Below, piece by piece: positions 1-5,787 of a DNA stretch of 6,327 bases. The translations under genes were made by a program, and so were the position numbers. Numbering within the stretch: the first letter of the stretch is position 1; every line of letters starts with the position of its first letter. Below the pieces are notes generated by a model, which worked only from the letters and a program-made list of their open reading frames with translations, made no database searches and was not told the DNA's origin. Source of the stretch: Gammaproteobacteria bacterium (lineage in GTDB: Bacteria; Pseudomonadota; Gammaproteobacteria; HK1); the NCBI GenBank assembly GCA_020444775.1, contig JAGRHX010000025.1:1-6327 (forward strand), in the 5' to 3' direction.

Positions 1-120
1 GCAGGGGCCGCACCACTCGGCCCAGAAATCCACCAGCACCGGCTGTCGATGCGAGGCCTCGATCACACGCTCGACGAAATCGGCCTGGCTGACGTCGAAG
101 ATGTATGCGGCGGTGCTCAT
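1..120 (-). CDS. cnoX: Thioredoxin-domain protein, probably CnoX/YbbN chaperedoxin (partial, N-terminal 40 residues)
   Basis: Reading from the ATG at 120 towards 1 gives 40 residues with no stop; the rest lies beyond the window. The fragment begins [10 protein letters not shown] and continues with the thioredoxin core [12 protein letters not shown], whose active-site cysteines are residues 37 and 40. The opening resembles gammaproteobacterial CnoX/YbbN proteins, which fuse a thioredoxin domain to TPR repeats, hold unfolded clients and pass them to GroEL/ES and DnaK. Escherichia coli CnoX has lost the canonical WCxxC, whereas this copy keeps WCGPC and so could be redox-active. A GGAG ribosome site (complement 126-129) lies 5 nt before the ATG. 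The gene starts 10 nt after the zapD stop, so co-translation with zapD is likely. The TPR region is not visible, so an ordinary thioredoxin is not excluded. The thioredoxin fold is certain; the CnoX assignment is probable. Confidence 0.82.
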   Translation of the reverse strand, partial: MSTAAYIFDVSQADFVERVIEASHRQPVLVDFWAEWCGPC

Positions 121-125
121 GAGGG

Positions 126-129
126 CTCC
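126..129 (-). promoter_or_regulatory. Ribosome binding site of the CnoX-like gene
   Basis: GGAG on the minus strand sits 5 nt before the ATG at 120 and immediately after the zapD TGA stop (131-133). It supports this ATG as the true start and suggests translational coupling to zapD. Confidence 0.75.
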
Positions 130-130
130 G

Positions 131-913
131 TCAGATGAAGCAACAGGACAACACGAACTGCACGTCGAAATCGGTCTGTAGTGGGCGTTCAGCGGTGTTC
201 TGCTGGCACATGAAGCGAACGGTGAATCGATGGCGTCCGGCGCTGATCTCCGGGAAGGCTTCGAGCTCGAACGGCACACGCACACGAATCATCTGACAGG
301 GCGTGGCCGACTCGAGGCTACGCTGGAAGAAGCCACCGGTGGCGATCTCCGAGCTCGCGCCGCCACTGCTGCGGACCAGATGCAGACACAGCGCTACCGC
401 ACGCCTGAGTAGATCGAAGCTGCGGTTCCAGTAGCTCAGATCCTGTTGCCGCAGCTCCGGTGGCTGCGACAGCCAATAGTGGTAAGCGGGTAGATCGAAG
501 TCACAGGTGCCAGCCGGCATGCTACTACGTTGACGGACCGCATTGACGAGCTCGTCGTTACGCAGCTCCTGCCCGAATCCGGCATCCGTGCCCTTCAGCT
601 CGGTCAGGGTGGTGTTCAACTCTTCCAGCACCTGACCCAGCTTGCGTGGGTCCACGTTCGGATTGACCTGGAGTGCCTCCATGGTGGCGGTGTGTCGTTC
701 CAGCTCCTTGACCAGCTCCTTACGGATGTCGGTGCGGCCGATCACCGCCAGCACATCGATGAGCGATTCCACCGCGATGCGGCTGCCCCAGGTTTCATGG
801 CTGGGCATCATTGTCGAGATGCGTGAGAACAGGTGCTCCAGACGCAACATGGTCCGCACTCGCTCACCGAGTGGCTGTTCGTACACGATCCAGGATTCGG
901 AAGATTCGCTCAT
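131..913 (-). CDS. zapD: Cell division protein ZapD (FtsZ-associated, DUF1342/YacF family)
   Basis: This encodes a 260-residue protein, close to the roughly 250 residues usual for ZapD. ZapD is a cytoplasmic protein that cross-links FtsZ protofilaments and stabilises the Z-ring. Family hallmarks seen here are the N-terminal [16 protein letters not shown] (11-26), a helical region with KELVKELER (65-73), the central [17 protein letters not shown] (126-142), the histidine/tryptophan motif YHYWL (144-148), and the C-terminal beta-domain segment [16 protein letters not shown] (220-235), followed by the usual Cys-Cys near the end (CC at 257-258). Arginines 229 and 233 fall in the segment that forms the basic FtsZ-binding patch in the E. 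coli protein (alignment by eye). The ATG at 913 is preferred because the conserved motif starts ten residues later, although no strong ribosome site precedes it. It lies 158 nt after pilD and 10 nt before the thioredoxin gene. The usual coaE neighbour is absent. Confidence 0.95.
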   Translation of the reverse strand: MSESSESWIVYEQPLGERVRTMLRLEHLFSRISTMMPSHETWGSRIAVESLIDVLAVIGRTDIRKELVKELERHTATMEALQVNPNVDPRKLGQVLEELNTTLTELKGTDAGFGQELRNDELVNAVRQRSSMPAGTCDFDLPAYHYWLSQPPELRQQDLSYWNRSFDLLRRAVALCLHLVRSSGGASSEIATGGFFQRSLESATPCQMIRVRVPFELEAFPEISAGRHRFTVRFMCQQNTAERPLQTDFDVQFVLSCCFI

Positions 914-1071
914 GCGCTTTGGGCGCTATAACCATCAGACGTAATCCATCGATTGTTCCACCGATGGCGGGGATGCCGCAAGGCATCAAAACGTGGATTA
1001 CAGACCGATTGCACCGGACCTGCGTACCCATGCGCTAGGGGCGAGGACGTGCTGGTCGTGCGGCAAGGCGG
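914..1071. other. pilD-zapD intergenic gap, no gene seen
   Basis: These 158 bp carry no reading frame that resembles coaE or yacG, which often occupy this position in related genomes, nor any other recognisable gene. A small stem-loop (gatgcc, loop gcaa, ggcatc) lies at 972-987, about 85 nt after the pilD stop. It lacks a U-tract on the minus strand and is a weak terminator candidate at best. A TATAGC hexamer on the minus strand just before zapD has no good partner -35, so I do not call a promoter. Confidence 0.6.
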
Positions 1072-2001
1072 CTACCAGGCGCTTTTGCCAAGGTAGGTGT
1101 GAATCAGTGTGTCGCCCCAGAACAGACAGATGATGCCGCCCATTGCAATGAACGGGCCGAATGGAATCGGCACGTTCTTGTCCTGACCACGAACCAGGAT
1201 CAAGGTGATGCCGATGACCGCGCCGACCACGGACGAGATGATGATGATGGTGGGAAGCTGCTGCCAGCCCATCCAGGCGCCGAGCATCGCCAGCAGCTTG
1301 AAGTCACCAAAGCCCATGCCCTCCTTACCGGTGGCCAGCTTGAACAGCTCGAACACCGCGCGGAGCACACCGTAACCCGCAATCGCACCGATGACCGCGT
1401 CCTGAAGCGGCACGAACACACCGAACAGGTTCACGCCCAGGCCCAGCCACAGGGTCGGCAGGACGATGTCATCGGGCAGCAGCTGCCGGTCCAGGTCGAT
1501 GAGGCTGAGCGCCAGCAACGCCCACAGCAGCAACATCGACCAGGCCGCCTGCGCGCCGAAGCCGAAGTGCCAGGCGGCGAGCGCGGCCAGCGCGGCGCCG
1601 GTCAGCTCGACCAACGGGTAGCGCACCGGAATGCGTGTCCTACAGGCCGAGCAGCGGCCGCCCAGCAGCAGCCAGCTCAGGACCGGAATGTTCTCCCTGG
1701 CCTTTATGGCATGCCCGCAGGCAGGACAGGCGGAGCGTGGCTTCACCAGGTCGAAGGCCGGCTCGCTGCCCTGCACGCCACTCAGAATCGGGGCCAGCTC
1801 GTCTCGGGCCGATACCAGCGTGTCGGGCACGCTCAGGTCGGCGAGATAGTCACCGCAGTCATTGCGCCAGCGACGCTCCATCATGATCGGCAGACGATAG
1901 GCTACGACGTTGAGAAAGCTGCCCACGCAAAGCCCGAGAAAGGTGCTGCAGGCGATCCAGAAGGTGGGGCTCTCCCTGAACAGGTCGATGAGCGGCTGCA
2001 C
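1072..2001 (-). CDS. pilD: Type IV prepilin leader peptidase / N-methyltransferase PilD
   Basis: PilD is a polytopic inner-membrane aspartyl protease that cleaves prepilins and type II pseudopilins and methylates the new N-terminal residue. With a GTG start at 2001 the protein has 309 residues. It begins MQPLIDLF, as in Pseudomonas PilD, followed by a first membrane segment and GSFLNVVAYRLPIMMER (27-43), part of the A24 N-terminal domain. Two zinc-type CxxC pairs lie at C92/C95 and C117/C120. The catalytic aspartates are D169 (in SLIDLDRQLLPD) and D233 (in GMGFGDFKLL). Several hydrophobic helices follow. The GTG is preferred because GAGGT (complement 2011-2015) lies 9 nt upstream and homology starts here. 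A TTG at 2154 would add 51 residues rich in Arg, Ser and Pro with no family similarity. Relative to Pseudomonas PilD there is an extra stretch of about 20 residues in 50-85. The gene is 358 nt from pilC, so it may have its own promoter. Confidence 0.95.
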   Translation of the reverse strand: MQPLIDLFRESPTFWIACSTFLGLCVGSFLNVVAYRLPIMMERRWRNDCGDYLADLSVPDTLVSARDELAPILSGVQGSEPAFDLVKPRSACPACGHAIKARENIPVLSWLLLGGRCSACRTRIPVRYPLVELTGAALAALAAWHFGFGAQAAWSMLLLWALLALSLIDLDRQLLPDDIVLPTLWLGLGVNLFGVFVPLQDAVIGAIAGYGVLRAVFELFKLATGKEGMGFGDFKLLAMLGAWMGWQQLPTIIIISSVVGAVIGITLILVRGQDKNVPIPFGPFIAMGGIICLFWGDTLIHTYLGKSAW

Positions 2002-2010
2002 GATGAATGG

Positions 2011-2015
2011 ACCTC
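2011..2015 (-). promoter_or_regulatory. Ribosome binding site deciding the pilD GTG start
   Basis: GAGGT on the minus strand lies 9 nt before the GTG at 2001. Together with homology beginning at this codon, it favours GTG over the upstream in-frame TTG at 2154. Confidence 0.65.
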
Positions 2016-2251
2016 GTGATTGCTGGTCGGTGCAGGCCACGGCACGGGTCGGGTGGCCCGGGTTGGAGCTGGCATTGCGCGCGGCGAGCAGACAGGCTCG
2101 ACCGCGGTCCCGGCCGGGCATGATCGGAGTCTGGTGCGTCAGCGACCAGGTCAACCTCTACTGCTTCGGATATCGACCGCGAGGAGGATTTCGACAGGTC
2201 TATCGGTGCCGCATATAGCAGCGTGATCCTGATCCAGCACAGAACTCCTGG

Positions 2252-2280
2252 CACGCGTCGCAGCCGCGCGTCGACGCGTG
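2252..2280. repeat. Perfect 9-bp inverted repeat in the pilC-pilD gap
   Basis: cacgcgtcg (2252-2260) pairs exactly with cgacgcgtg (2272-2280) across an 11-nt loop. It lies about 80 nt after the pilC stop. The minus strand after the stem reads CAGGAGTTCT, so there is no clear U-tract. It could be a weak or Rho-assisted terminator, an RNA-stabilising hairpin for pilBC mRNA, or an operator for pilD. Confidence 0.55.
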
Positions 2281-2359
2281 AGTACGCCGACGTTGCCCCC
2301 CAGCGGTGCGCGCGCCGGTAGGATTCAAGCCCGGACGTGTCGAAGCGGCGGCGGTCGGA

Positions 2360-3586
2360 TCAGCCGACCACCTCGCCCATCTTGAAGATTGGCAGGTACA
2401 TGGCGACCACCAGGCCACCGATGAGCACGCCCAGAATTGCCATGATCATCGGCTCAATCAGGCTGCTCATGGCATCCACCGCGTTGTCCACCTCCTCCTC
2501 GTAGAAGTCGGCGACCTTGCCCAGCATCTGGTCGATGGAGCCCGACTCCTCACCGATGGCCACCATCTGCACGACCATGTTCGGGAACAGCCCGGTATCA
2601 CGCATCGCCACCTGCAGCTGCTGGCCGGTGGCAATCTCGTCGCGCATGCGCAGGATCGCGTTGCCGTAGACGAGGTTTCCGGCGGCACCGGCCACCGAGT
2701 CCATGGCTTCCACCAGCGGCACCCCGGCCGCGAACATGGTCGACAGGGTCCGGGCGAAGCGTGCGATGGTGGCCTTCTCGACGATATCCCCCAGCACCGG
2801 CAGCTTCAGGGACACGCGGTCCATGATGTCGCGGAAGCGCTTGCTGCGCTTCTTCAGGGAGATGAAGCCGAAAATCACGCCACCGATACCGCCGAATATC
2901 GCCCACCAATACTCGACGAAGAAATCGGACATGCTCATGACCATCTTGGTCAAGGCCGGTAGCTCGGCACCGAAATCCTTGAACATCGCCCCGAACTGAG
3001 GAATGACGAAGATCATCAGCACGGCGGTGATCACGAAGGCCATGATCAGAACCGCCGCCGGGTAGAACATCGCCTTCTTGATCTTGCCCTTGATCGCCTC
3101 GGTCTTCTCCTTGTAGGTGGCGATCTTGTCGAGCAGCGTCTCTAGAATACCGCCAGCCTCACCGGCTCGGACCAGGTTCACGAACAGGTTGTCGAAGTAC
3201 AGCGGATGCTTGGCGAGTGAGTCACCGAGGGTGTTGCCCGCCTCGACCTCGGCCTTCACGTTGAGGACGAGATCCTGCATGCGCGGGTTCTCATGGCCAC
3301 GACCGACGATTTCGAAGGACTGCACCAGCGGCACACCCGAGGACATCATGGTTGCCATCTGACGGCTGAACACCGCGATGTCCTTGGTGGTGATCTTCTT
3401 GCCGCCGTTGCCGCCGAACAGCGGCTTCGACTTCTTCTTGACCTTGACCGGATTGATGCCCTGTCGACGCAACACCGCCTTGACGAGCGCGTCGCTGTTG
3501 CCCGACATCTCACCCTTGACCTTCCTGCCCTGTCTGTCGGTTCCTTCCCAGACAAACATGTTGGCTTTTGCCGCGGCCTGCGCCAT
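2360..3586 (-). CDS. pilC: Type IV pilus inner-membrane platform protein PilC
   Basis: PilC is the integral inner-membrane protein that the PilB and PilT ATPases act on to insert or remove pilin subunits. The 408-residue product matches the usual length and opens with the FVWEGTDRQGRKVKGE segment (11-26) typical of PilC. Two T2SSF repeats are visible, roughly 70-193 and 274-396. The first carries SRQMATMMSSGVPL (74-87) and AGEAGGILE (141-149). The second carries ARTLSTMFAAGVPL (278-291) and GEESGSIDQML (345-355). Membrane segments are predicted near 173-197, 226-244 and 380-401. The C-terminus YLPIFKMGEVVG is characteristic of the family. The ATG at 3586 is supported by GGAG (complement 3597-3600) 10 nt upstream, inside the end of pilB; the gap to pilB is only 7 nt, so the two are almost certainly co-transcribed. 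Nothing is truncated or broken. Confidence 0.97.
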   Translation of the reverse strand: MAQAAAKANMFVWEGTDRQGRKVKGEMSGNSDALVKAVLRRQGINPVKVKKKSKPLFGGNGGKKITTKDIAVFSRQMATMMSSGVPLVQSFEIVGRGHENPRMQDLVLNVKAEVEAGNTLGDSLAKHPLYFDNLFVNLVRAGEAGGILETLLDKIATYKEKTEAIKGKIKKAMFYPAAVLIMAFVITAVLMIFVIPQFGAMFKDFGAELPALTKMVMSMSDFFVEYWWAIFGGIGGVIFGFISLKKRSKRFRDIMDRVSLKLPVLGDIVEKATIARFARTLSTMFAAGVPLVEAMDSVAGAAGNLVYGNAILRMRDEIATGQQLQVAMRDTGLFPNMVVQMVAIGEESGSIDQMLGKVADFYEEEVDNAVDAMSSLIEPMIMAILGVLIGGLVVAMYLPIFKMGEVVG

Positions 3587-3593
3587 GTGTAGC

Positions 3594-5309
3594 TTACTCC
3601 TGCGTGACCCGGTTCATTTCGTCGATGCCGATGACGCCGTCCATGCACTTGCGCAGCGCCGAGCGGCGAATGTCGGGAATGCCTTCTCGATCGGCCTGGT
3701 CGGCGATATCGATGGCGTTCTTGCCTTCCATGACCATGCGCCGCATGGGCTCGGAGATCTCCATCACCTGGTAGATGCCGACCCGCCCCTTGTAGCCCTC
3801 GTGACACTGGTCGCAGCCGCCCGGACCATAGACCTGGAAATCGGGACTGTCGATATCGGCTTGTGTGAACCCCTCCTTGAGCAGGGCCTCGGCGGGCACG
3901 TCCACCGGGTGCTTGCACGAGTGCAGCTTGCGACCCAGCCGCTGCGCGGTGATCACGTTGACGGCGGTGGCGATGGCGAATGGCTTGATGCCCATGTCCA
4001 CCATCCGGGTCAGGGTCTGCGGTGCGTCGTTGGTGTGCAGGGTGGACATCACCATGTGCCCGGTCTGGGCCGCCTTGATGGCGATGTTGCCGGTCTCCAG
4101 GTCCCGGATCTCACCGACCAGGATGATGTCCGGGTCCTGACGCAGGAAGGCTTTGAGCGCCTTGGAGAAATCCATGCCGGTGCGCTCGTCGACCTGCACC
4201 TGGTTGACTCCGGGCAGGTTGATCTCGACCGGGTCCTCGGCGGTGGAGATGTTGATGTCGACCTTGTTCAGCAGATTGATGCCGCTGTACAGGGACACCG
4301 TCTTGCCGCTACCGGTCGGTCCGGTGACCAGGAACATGCCATAGGGCTTGAACAGATTGCGCTTGAAGATGTCGAGCTGGAACTCCTCATAGCCGAGCGC
4401 TTCAAGCGGGATGCTCATGCTCGAATCGAGCAGACGCATGACGGTTTTCTCACCGTACAGCGTCGGGCAGGTGTTGACCCGGAAGTCTATGGACTTGGTC
4501 TTGGACAGCTTGAGCTTGATACGTCCGTCCTGCGGCACGCGCCGTTCGGAGACGTCCAGACGCGACATCACCTTGATACGCGCGGTGATCTTGGTCGCCA
4601 GCTGCAGCGGTGGCTTGGCCACCTCCCGCAGCACGCCGTCGATACGGAAGCGGACCCTGCAGAACTTCTCGTACGGCTCGATGTGGATATCCGAGGCGCC
4701 ACGCTTGACGCAATCGAGCAGCACCTTGTTGACGAACTTCACCACTGGCGCGTCGTCGACGTCCATGGCGCCCGGGTCGTCGTCGCTTGCCTCCTCCGCG
4801 ACCTCCAGGCCTTCCAGATCCTCGAAGTCCTCCTCGTCGCCCATGTCCATCGACGTGTCGGCGGCTTCGAGCGCGTGGTCGATGACCCGGGCGAGCTTGT
4901 CGGCCTCGACCAGGATGGCTTCAGTGGAGTGGCTGGTGGCGAAACGGATCTCGTCCAGCACCTGCAGATTGGTGGGGTCGGCGACCGCGACGAACAGCTT
5001 CTTGCCGCGTCTGTAGATGGGCAGTGCCTGGTGGTTGCGAATGATGCGTTCCTGCACCATCTTCACCGCGTCGGCGTCGACCTGAAGGGCATTGAGATCG
5101 ACCACCGGCACACCGAACTCCTCGGCCGCCAGCTGCGCGACGATCGGTGCGTCGACCAGTTTGTGCTCGACGCAATAGCGAACGAAGGGCACCTTCTCCG
5201 CCAGCGCGCTCTCCCAGGCCCTGACCGCTGTATCGTCGTCCAGAAGACCGTCCAGCACCAGCTTGCGTGCGAGACCGGTGAGCGCCACCTTCGCCGTAGA
5301 GACCGCCAT
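3594..5309 (-). CDS. pilB: Type IV pilus assembly (extension) ATPase PilB
   Basis: PilB is the cytoplasmic hexameric ATPase that drives pilus extension through PilC. The 571-residue protein has the usual length. The N-terminal GspE/MshEN-type domain spans about 35-150, followed by a strongly acidic linker (152-187). The ATPase domain starts at VDDAPVVKFVN (184-194). Visible motifs are Walker A GPTGSGKT (330-337), the Asp box STAEDPVEINL (355-365), Walker B DPDIILVGEIRD (392-403) and the His box GHMVMSTLHTND (417-428). The late zinc motif is atypical: the second pair, C499/C502, is intact, but the first is H463-S-C465 in place of CxxC. PilB rather than PilT is supported by the N-terminal domain, length and the pilC-pilD neighbours. 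The ATG at 5309 fits the family start; the nearest purine-rich site (GGAG, 13 nt upstream) is rather distant. A promoter candidate lies at 5354-5383. Confidence 0.97.
   Translation of the reverse strand: MAVSTAKVALTGLARKLVLDGLLDDDTAVRAWESALAEKVPFVRYCVEHKLVDAPIVAQLAAEEFGVPVVDLNALQVDADAVKMVQERIIRNHQALPIYRRGKKLFVAVADPTNLQVLDEIRFATSHSTEAILVEADKLARVIDHALEAADTSMDMGDEEDFEDLEGLEVAEEASDDDPGAMDVDDAPVVKFVNKVLLDCVKRGASDIHIEPYEKFCRVRFRIDGVLREVAKPPLQLATKITARIKVMSRLDVSERRVPQDGRIKLKLSKTKSIDFRVNTCPTLYGEKTVMRLLDSSMSIPLEALGYEEFQLDIFKRNLFKPYGMFLVTGPTGSGKTVSLYSGINLLNKVDINISTAEDPVEINLPGVNQVQVDERTGMDFSKALKAFLRQDPDIILVGEIRDLETGNIAIKAAQTGHMVMSTLHTNDAPQTLTRMVDMGIKPFAIATAVNVITAQRLGRKLHSCKHPVDVPAEALLKEGFTQADIDSPDFQVYGPGGCDQCHEGYKGRVGIYQVMEISEPMRRMVMEGKNAIDIADQADREGIPDIRRSALRKCMDGVIGIDEMNRVTQE
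3597..3600 (-). promoter_or_regulatory. Ribosome binding site of pilC, embedded in the pilB 3' end
   Basis: GGAG on the minus strand overlaps the last sense codons of pilB (CAG GAG before the TAA) and lies 10 nt before the pilC ATG. This favours the ATG at 3586 over the internal Met at residue 10 and implies coupling of PilB and PilC translation. Confidence 0.75.
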
Positions 5310-5353
5310 ATCCGAGCCCCAGCTCCCCGAAAGAAGTTAGCAAAAACAATCCA

Positions 5354-5383
5354 ATACTAGTGGATCGACCGGAAATTGGCCAA
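5354..5383 (-). promoter_or_regulatory. Candidate sigma-70-type promoter for pilBC
   Basis: On the minus strand TTGGCC (5383-5378, 4 of 6 matches to TTGACA) is followed after 18 nt by TAGTAT (5359-5354, 4 of 6 to TATAAT), in the most AT-rich stretch of the gap. Transcription would start near 5346 and give a leader of about 36 nt before the pilB ATG. No GG-N10-GC sigma-54 element was found in this position. The matches are moderate, so this is a prediction only. Confidence 0.4.
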
Positions 5384-5392
5384 CGTGAGCCT

Positions 5393-5414
5393 GAATCGGT
5401 CTTGTAGCCGATTC
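5393..5414. repeat. 7-bp inverted repeat just upstream of the pilB promoter candidate
   Basis: gaatcgg (5393-5399) and ccgattc (5408-5414) form a perfect dyad with an 8-nt spacer, ending about 10 bp upstream of the proposed -35. The position would suit an activator or repressor site. No regulator is assigned, and it could be chance. Confidence 0.35.
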
Positions 5415-5454
5415 CAATCGTGAATTTCGTGCTGTGTGTCGCGTAATGCCCGAT

Positions 5455-5489
5455 CCGACACGCCGCGACGTCGCGGTCGTCGGTGTCGG
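5455..5489. repeat. Nested inverted repeat with a 14-bp perfect palindrome
   Basis: ccgcgacgtcgcgg at 5463-5476 is a perfect 14-bp palindrome. It is flanked by a second pair, ccgacac (5455-5461) and gtgtcgg (5483-5489), which are exact reverse complements. The two together can form an imperfect hairpin of about 35 nt with an asymmetric internal bulge. There is no T-run on either side, so an intrinsic terminator is unlikely. A protein-binding palindrome or a structured 5' leader are the alternatives. Confidence 0.5.
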
Positions 5490-5615
5490 CGGGAGCTGGC
5501 TCGGGCGCAGTCGATTCGGGCCCTCGACCAGGCCCTACACAGCAGGGTATCGGCCGGCCGCTGGCGATCTGTGCGTGGCGCGGCGAATCACGCCGTTGAC
5601 ACGACGTCCGGCGGT

Positions 5616-5638
5616 GATTGCATGCATGCGATTGCATG
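5616..5638. repeat. 9-bp direct repeat overlapping a GCATGCATGC palindrome
   Basis: gattgcatg occurs at 5616-5624 and again at 5630-5638, 14 bp start to start. The first copy overlaps the 10-bp palindrome gcatgcatgc (5620-5629). The arrangement resembles tandem half-sites for a DNA-binding protein, but no known operator is matched. Confidence 0.4.
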
Positions 5639-5741
5639 GGGTCGTCCGCCCCGAACTGCTGCGCACGCGCAACCCGCTGCTGATTCATCCCATGGATGGC
5701 ATGAACCAGCGCTTGTGAAGGTTCCGACAACGCCGTGAGTA

Positions 5742-5781
5742 CCGCCCCGAATCAAGCTCAGGAGCAACTGATTCGGGGCGG
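5742..5781 (-). terminator. Strong stem-loop after clpB, probable terminator
   Basis: ccgccccgaatca (5742-5754) and tgattcggggcgg (5769-5781) form a perfect 13-bp stem with a 14-nt loop, starting only 6 nt after the clpB TGA (5788-5790). Placement and stability fit a transcription terminator for the clpB message. The minus strand after the stem (TACTCACGGC) has no U-tract, so termination may be Rho-assisted, or the hairpin may mainly protect the 3' end. Confidence 0.65.
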
Positions 5782-5787
5782 CTGTGC

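Larger units (their letters stand above)
2002..2359. other. pilC-pilD intergenic gap of 358 bp, no gene recognised
   Basis: The two genes usually sit almost end to end, so this gap is long. The open frame that crosses part of it in phase with pilD translates to low-complexity Arg/Ser/Pro/Ala sequence without similarity to PilD, which looks like non-coding GC-rich DNA. The gap holds a 9-bp dyad at 2252-2280. On the minus strand there is also a TGC-TATATG element (around 2210-2218) that could be an extended -10, but it lacks a convincing -35. No tRNA, insertion sequence or repeat family is visible. Confidence 0.6.
5310..5741. other. clpB-pilB intergenic region, no gene recognised
   Basis: Short open frames on both strands here give compositionally biased peptides with no recognisable family, no convincing ribosome sites and mutual overlap, so none is called. 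No pilin (no GFTLIE-type processing site) and no tRNA is seen. The region contains a nested dyad at 5455-5489, a direct repeat at 5616-5638, a pilB promoter candidate and a dyad at 5393-5414. The half nearest pilB (5331-5430) is clearly more AT-rich than the rest. Confidence 0.6.

Noticed and set aside
972..987. Stem-loop gatgcc-gcaa-ggcatc as pilD terminator
   Set aside because: The stem is only 6 bp, lies about 85 nt after the stop, and lacks a U-tract on the minus strand. It is mentioned within the gap entry but not called.
1099..2019. Plus-strand open frame of 306 codons
   Set aside because: It is antisense to pilD and has a skewed composition of Gln, Arg, His and Ala. PilD carries the catalytic aspartates and CxxC pairs, so this frame is a shadow.
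2002..2154. N-terminal extension of PilD by 51 residues from a TTG start
   Set aside because: The extra residues show no similarity to PilD, no membrane or signal character, and a better GTG start with a ribosome site lies at 2001.
2310..2340. Possible tRNA T-loop (GCTTGAATCC on the minus strand)
   Set aside because: It mismatches the GTTCRANYC consensus at key positions, and no acceptor or anticodon stem can be folded around it.
2306..2962. Plus-strand open frame of 218 codons
   Set aside because: It is antisense to the end of pilC, with no motif and a His/Gln-rich composition.
3378..5360. Plus-strand open frame of 660 codons
   Set aside because: It lies antisense to pilB and the start of pilC, which have clear family motifs. 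Its translation is rich in His, Asp, Val and Leu with no recognisable domain, as expected for the complement of a GC-rich coding frame.
5596..5624. TTGACA on the plus strand as a promoter
   Set aside because: The -35 hexamer is exact, but at 17 bp spacing the -10 position reads tgcatg, and no plus-strand gene follows. All genes here are on the minus strand.
5434..5738. Overlapping short plus-strand frames upstream of pilB (94 and 100 codons)
   Set aside because: They overlap in different frames, lack ribosome sites and recognisable domains, and have the composition of random GC-rich DNA. Neither shows a pilin processing site.
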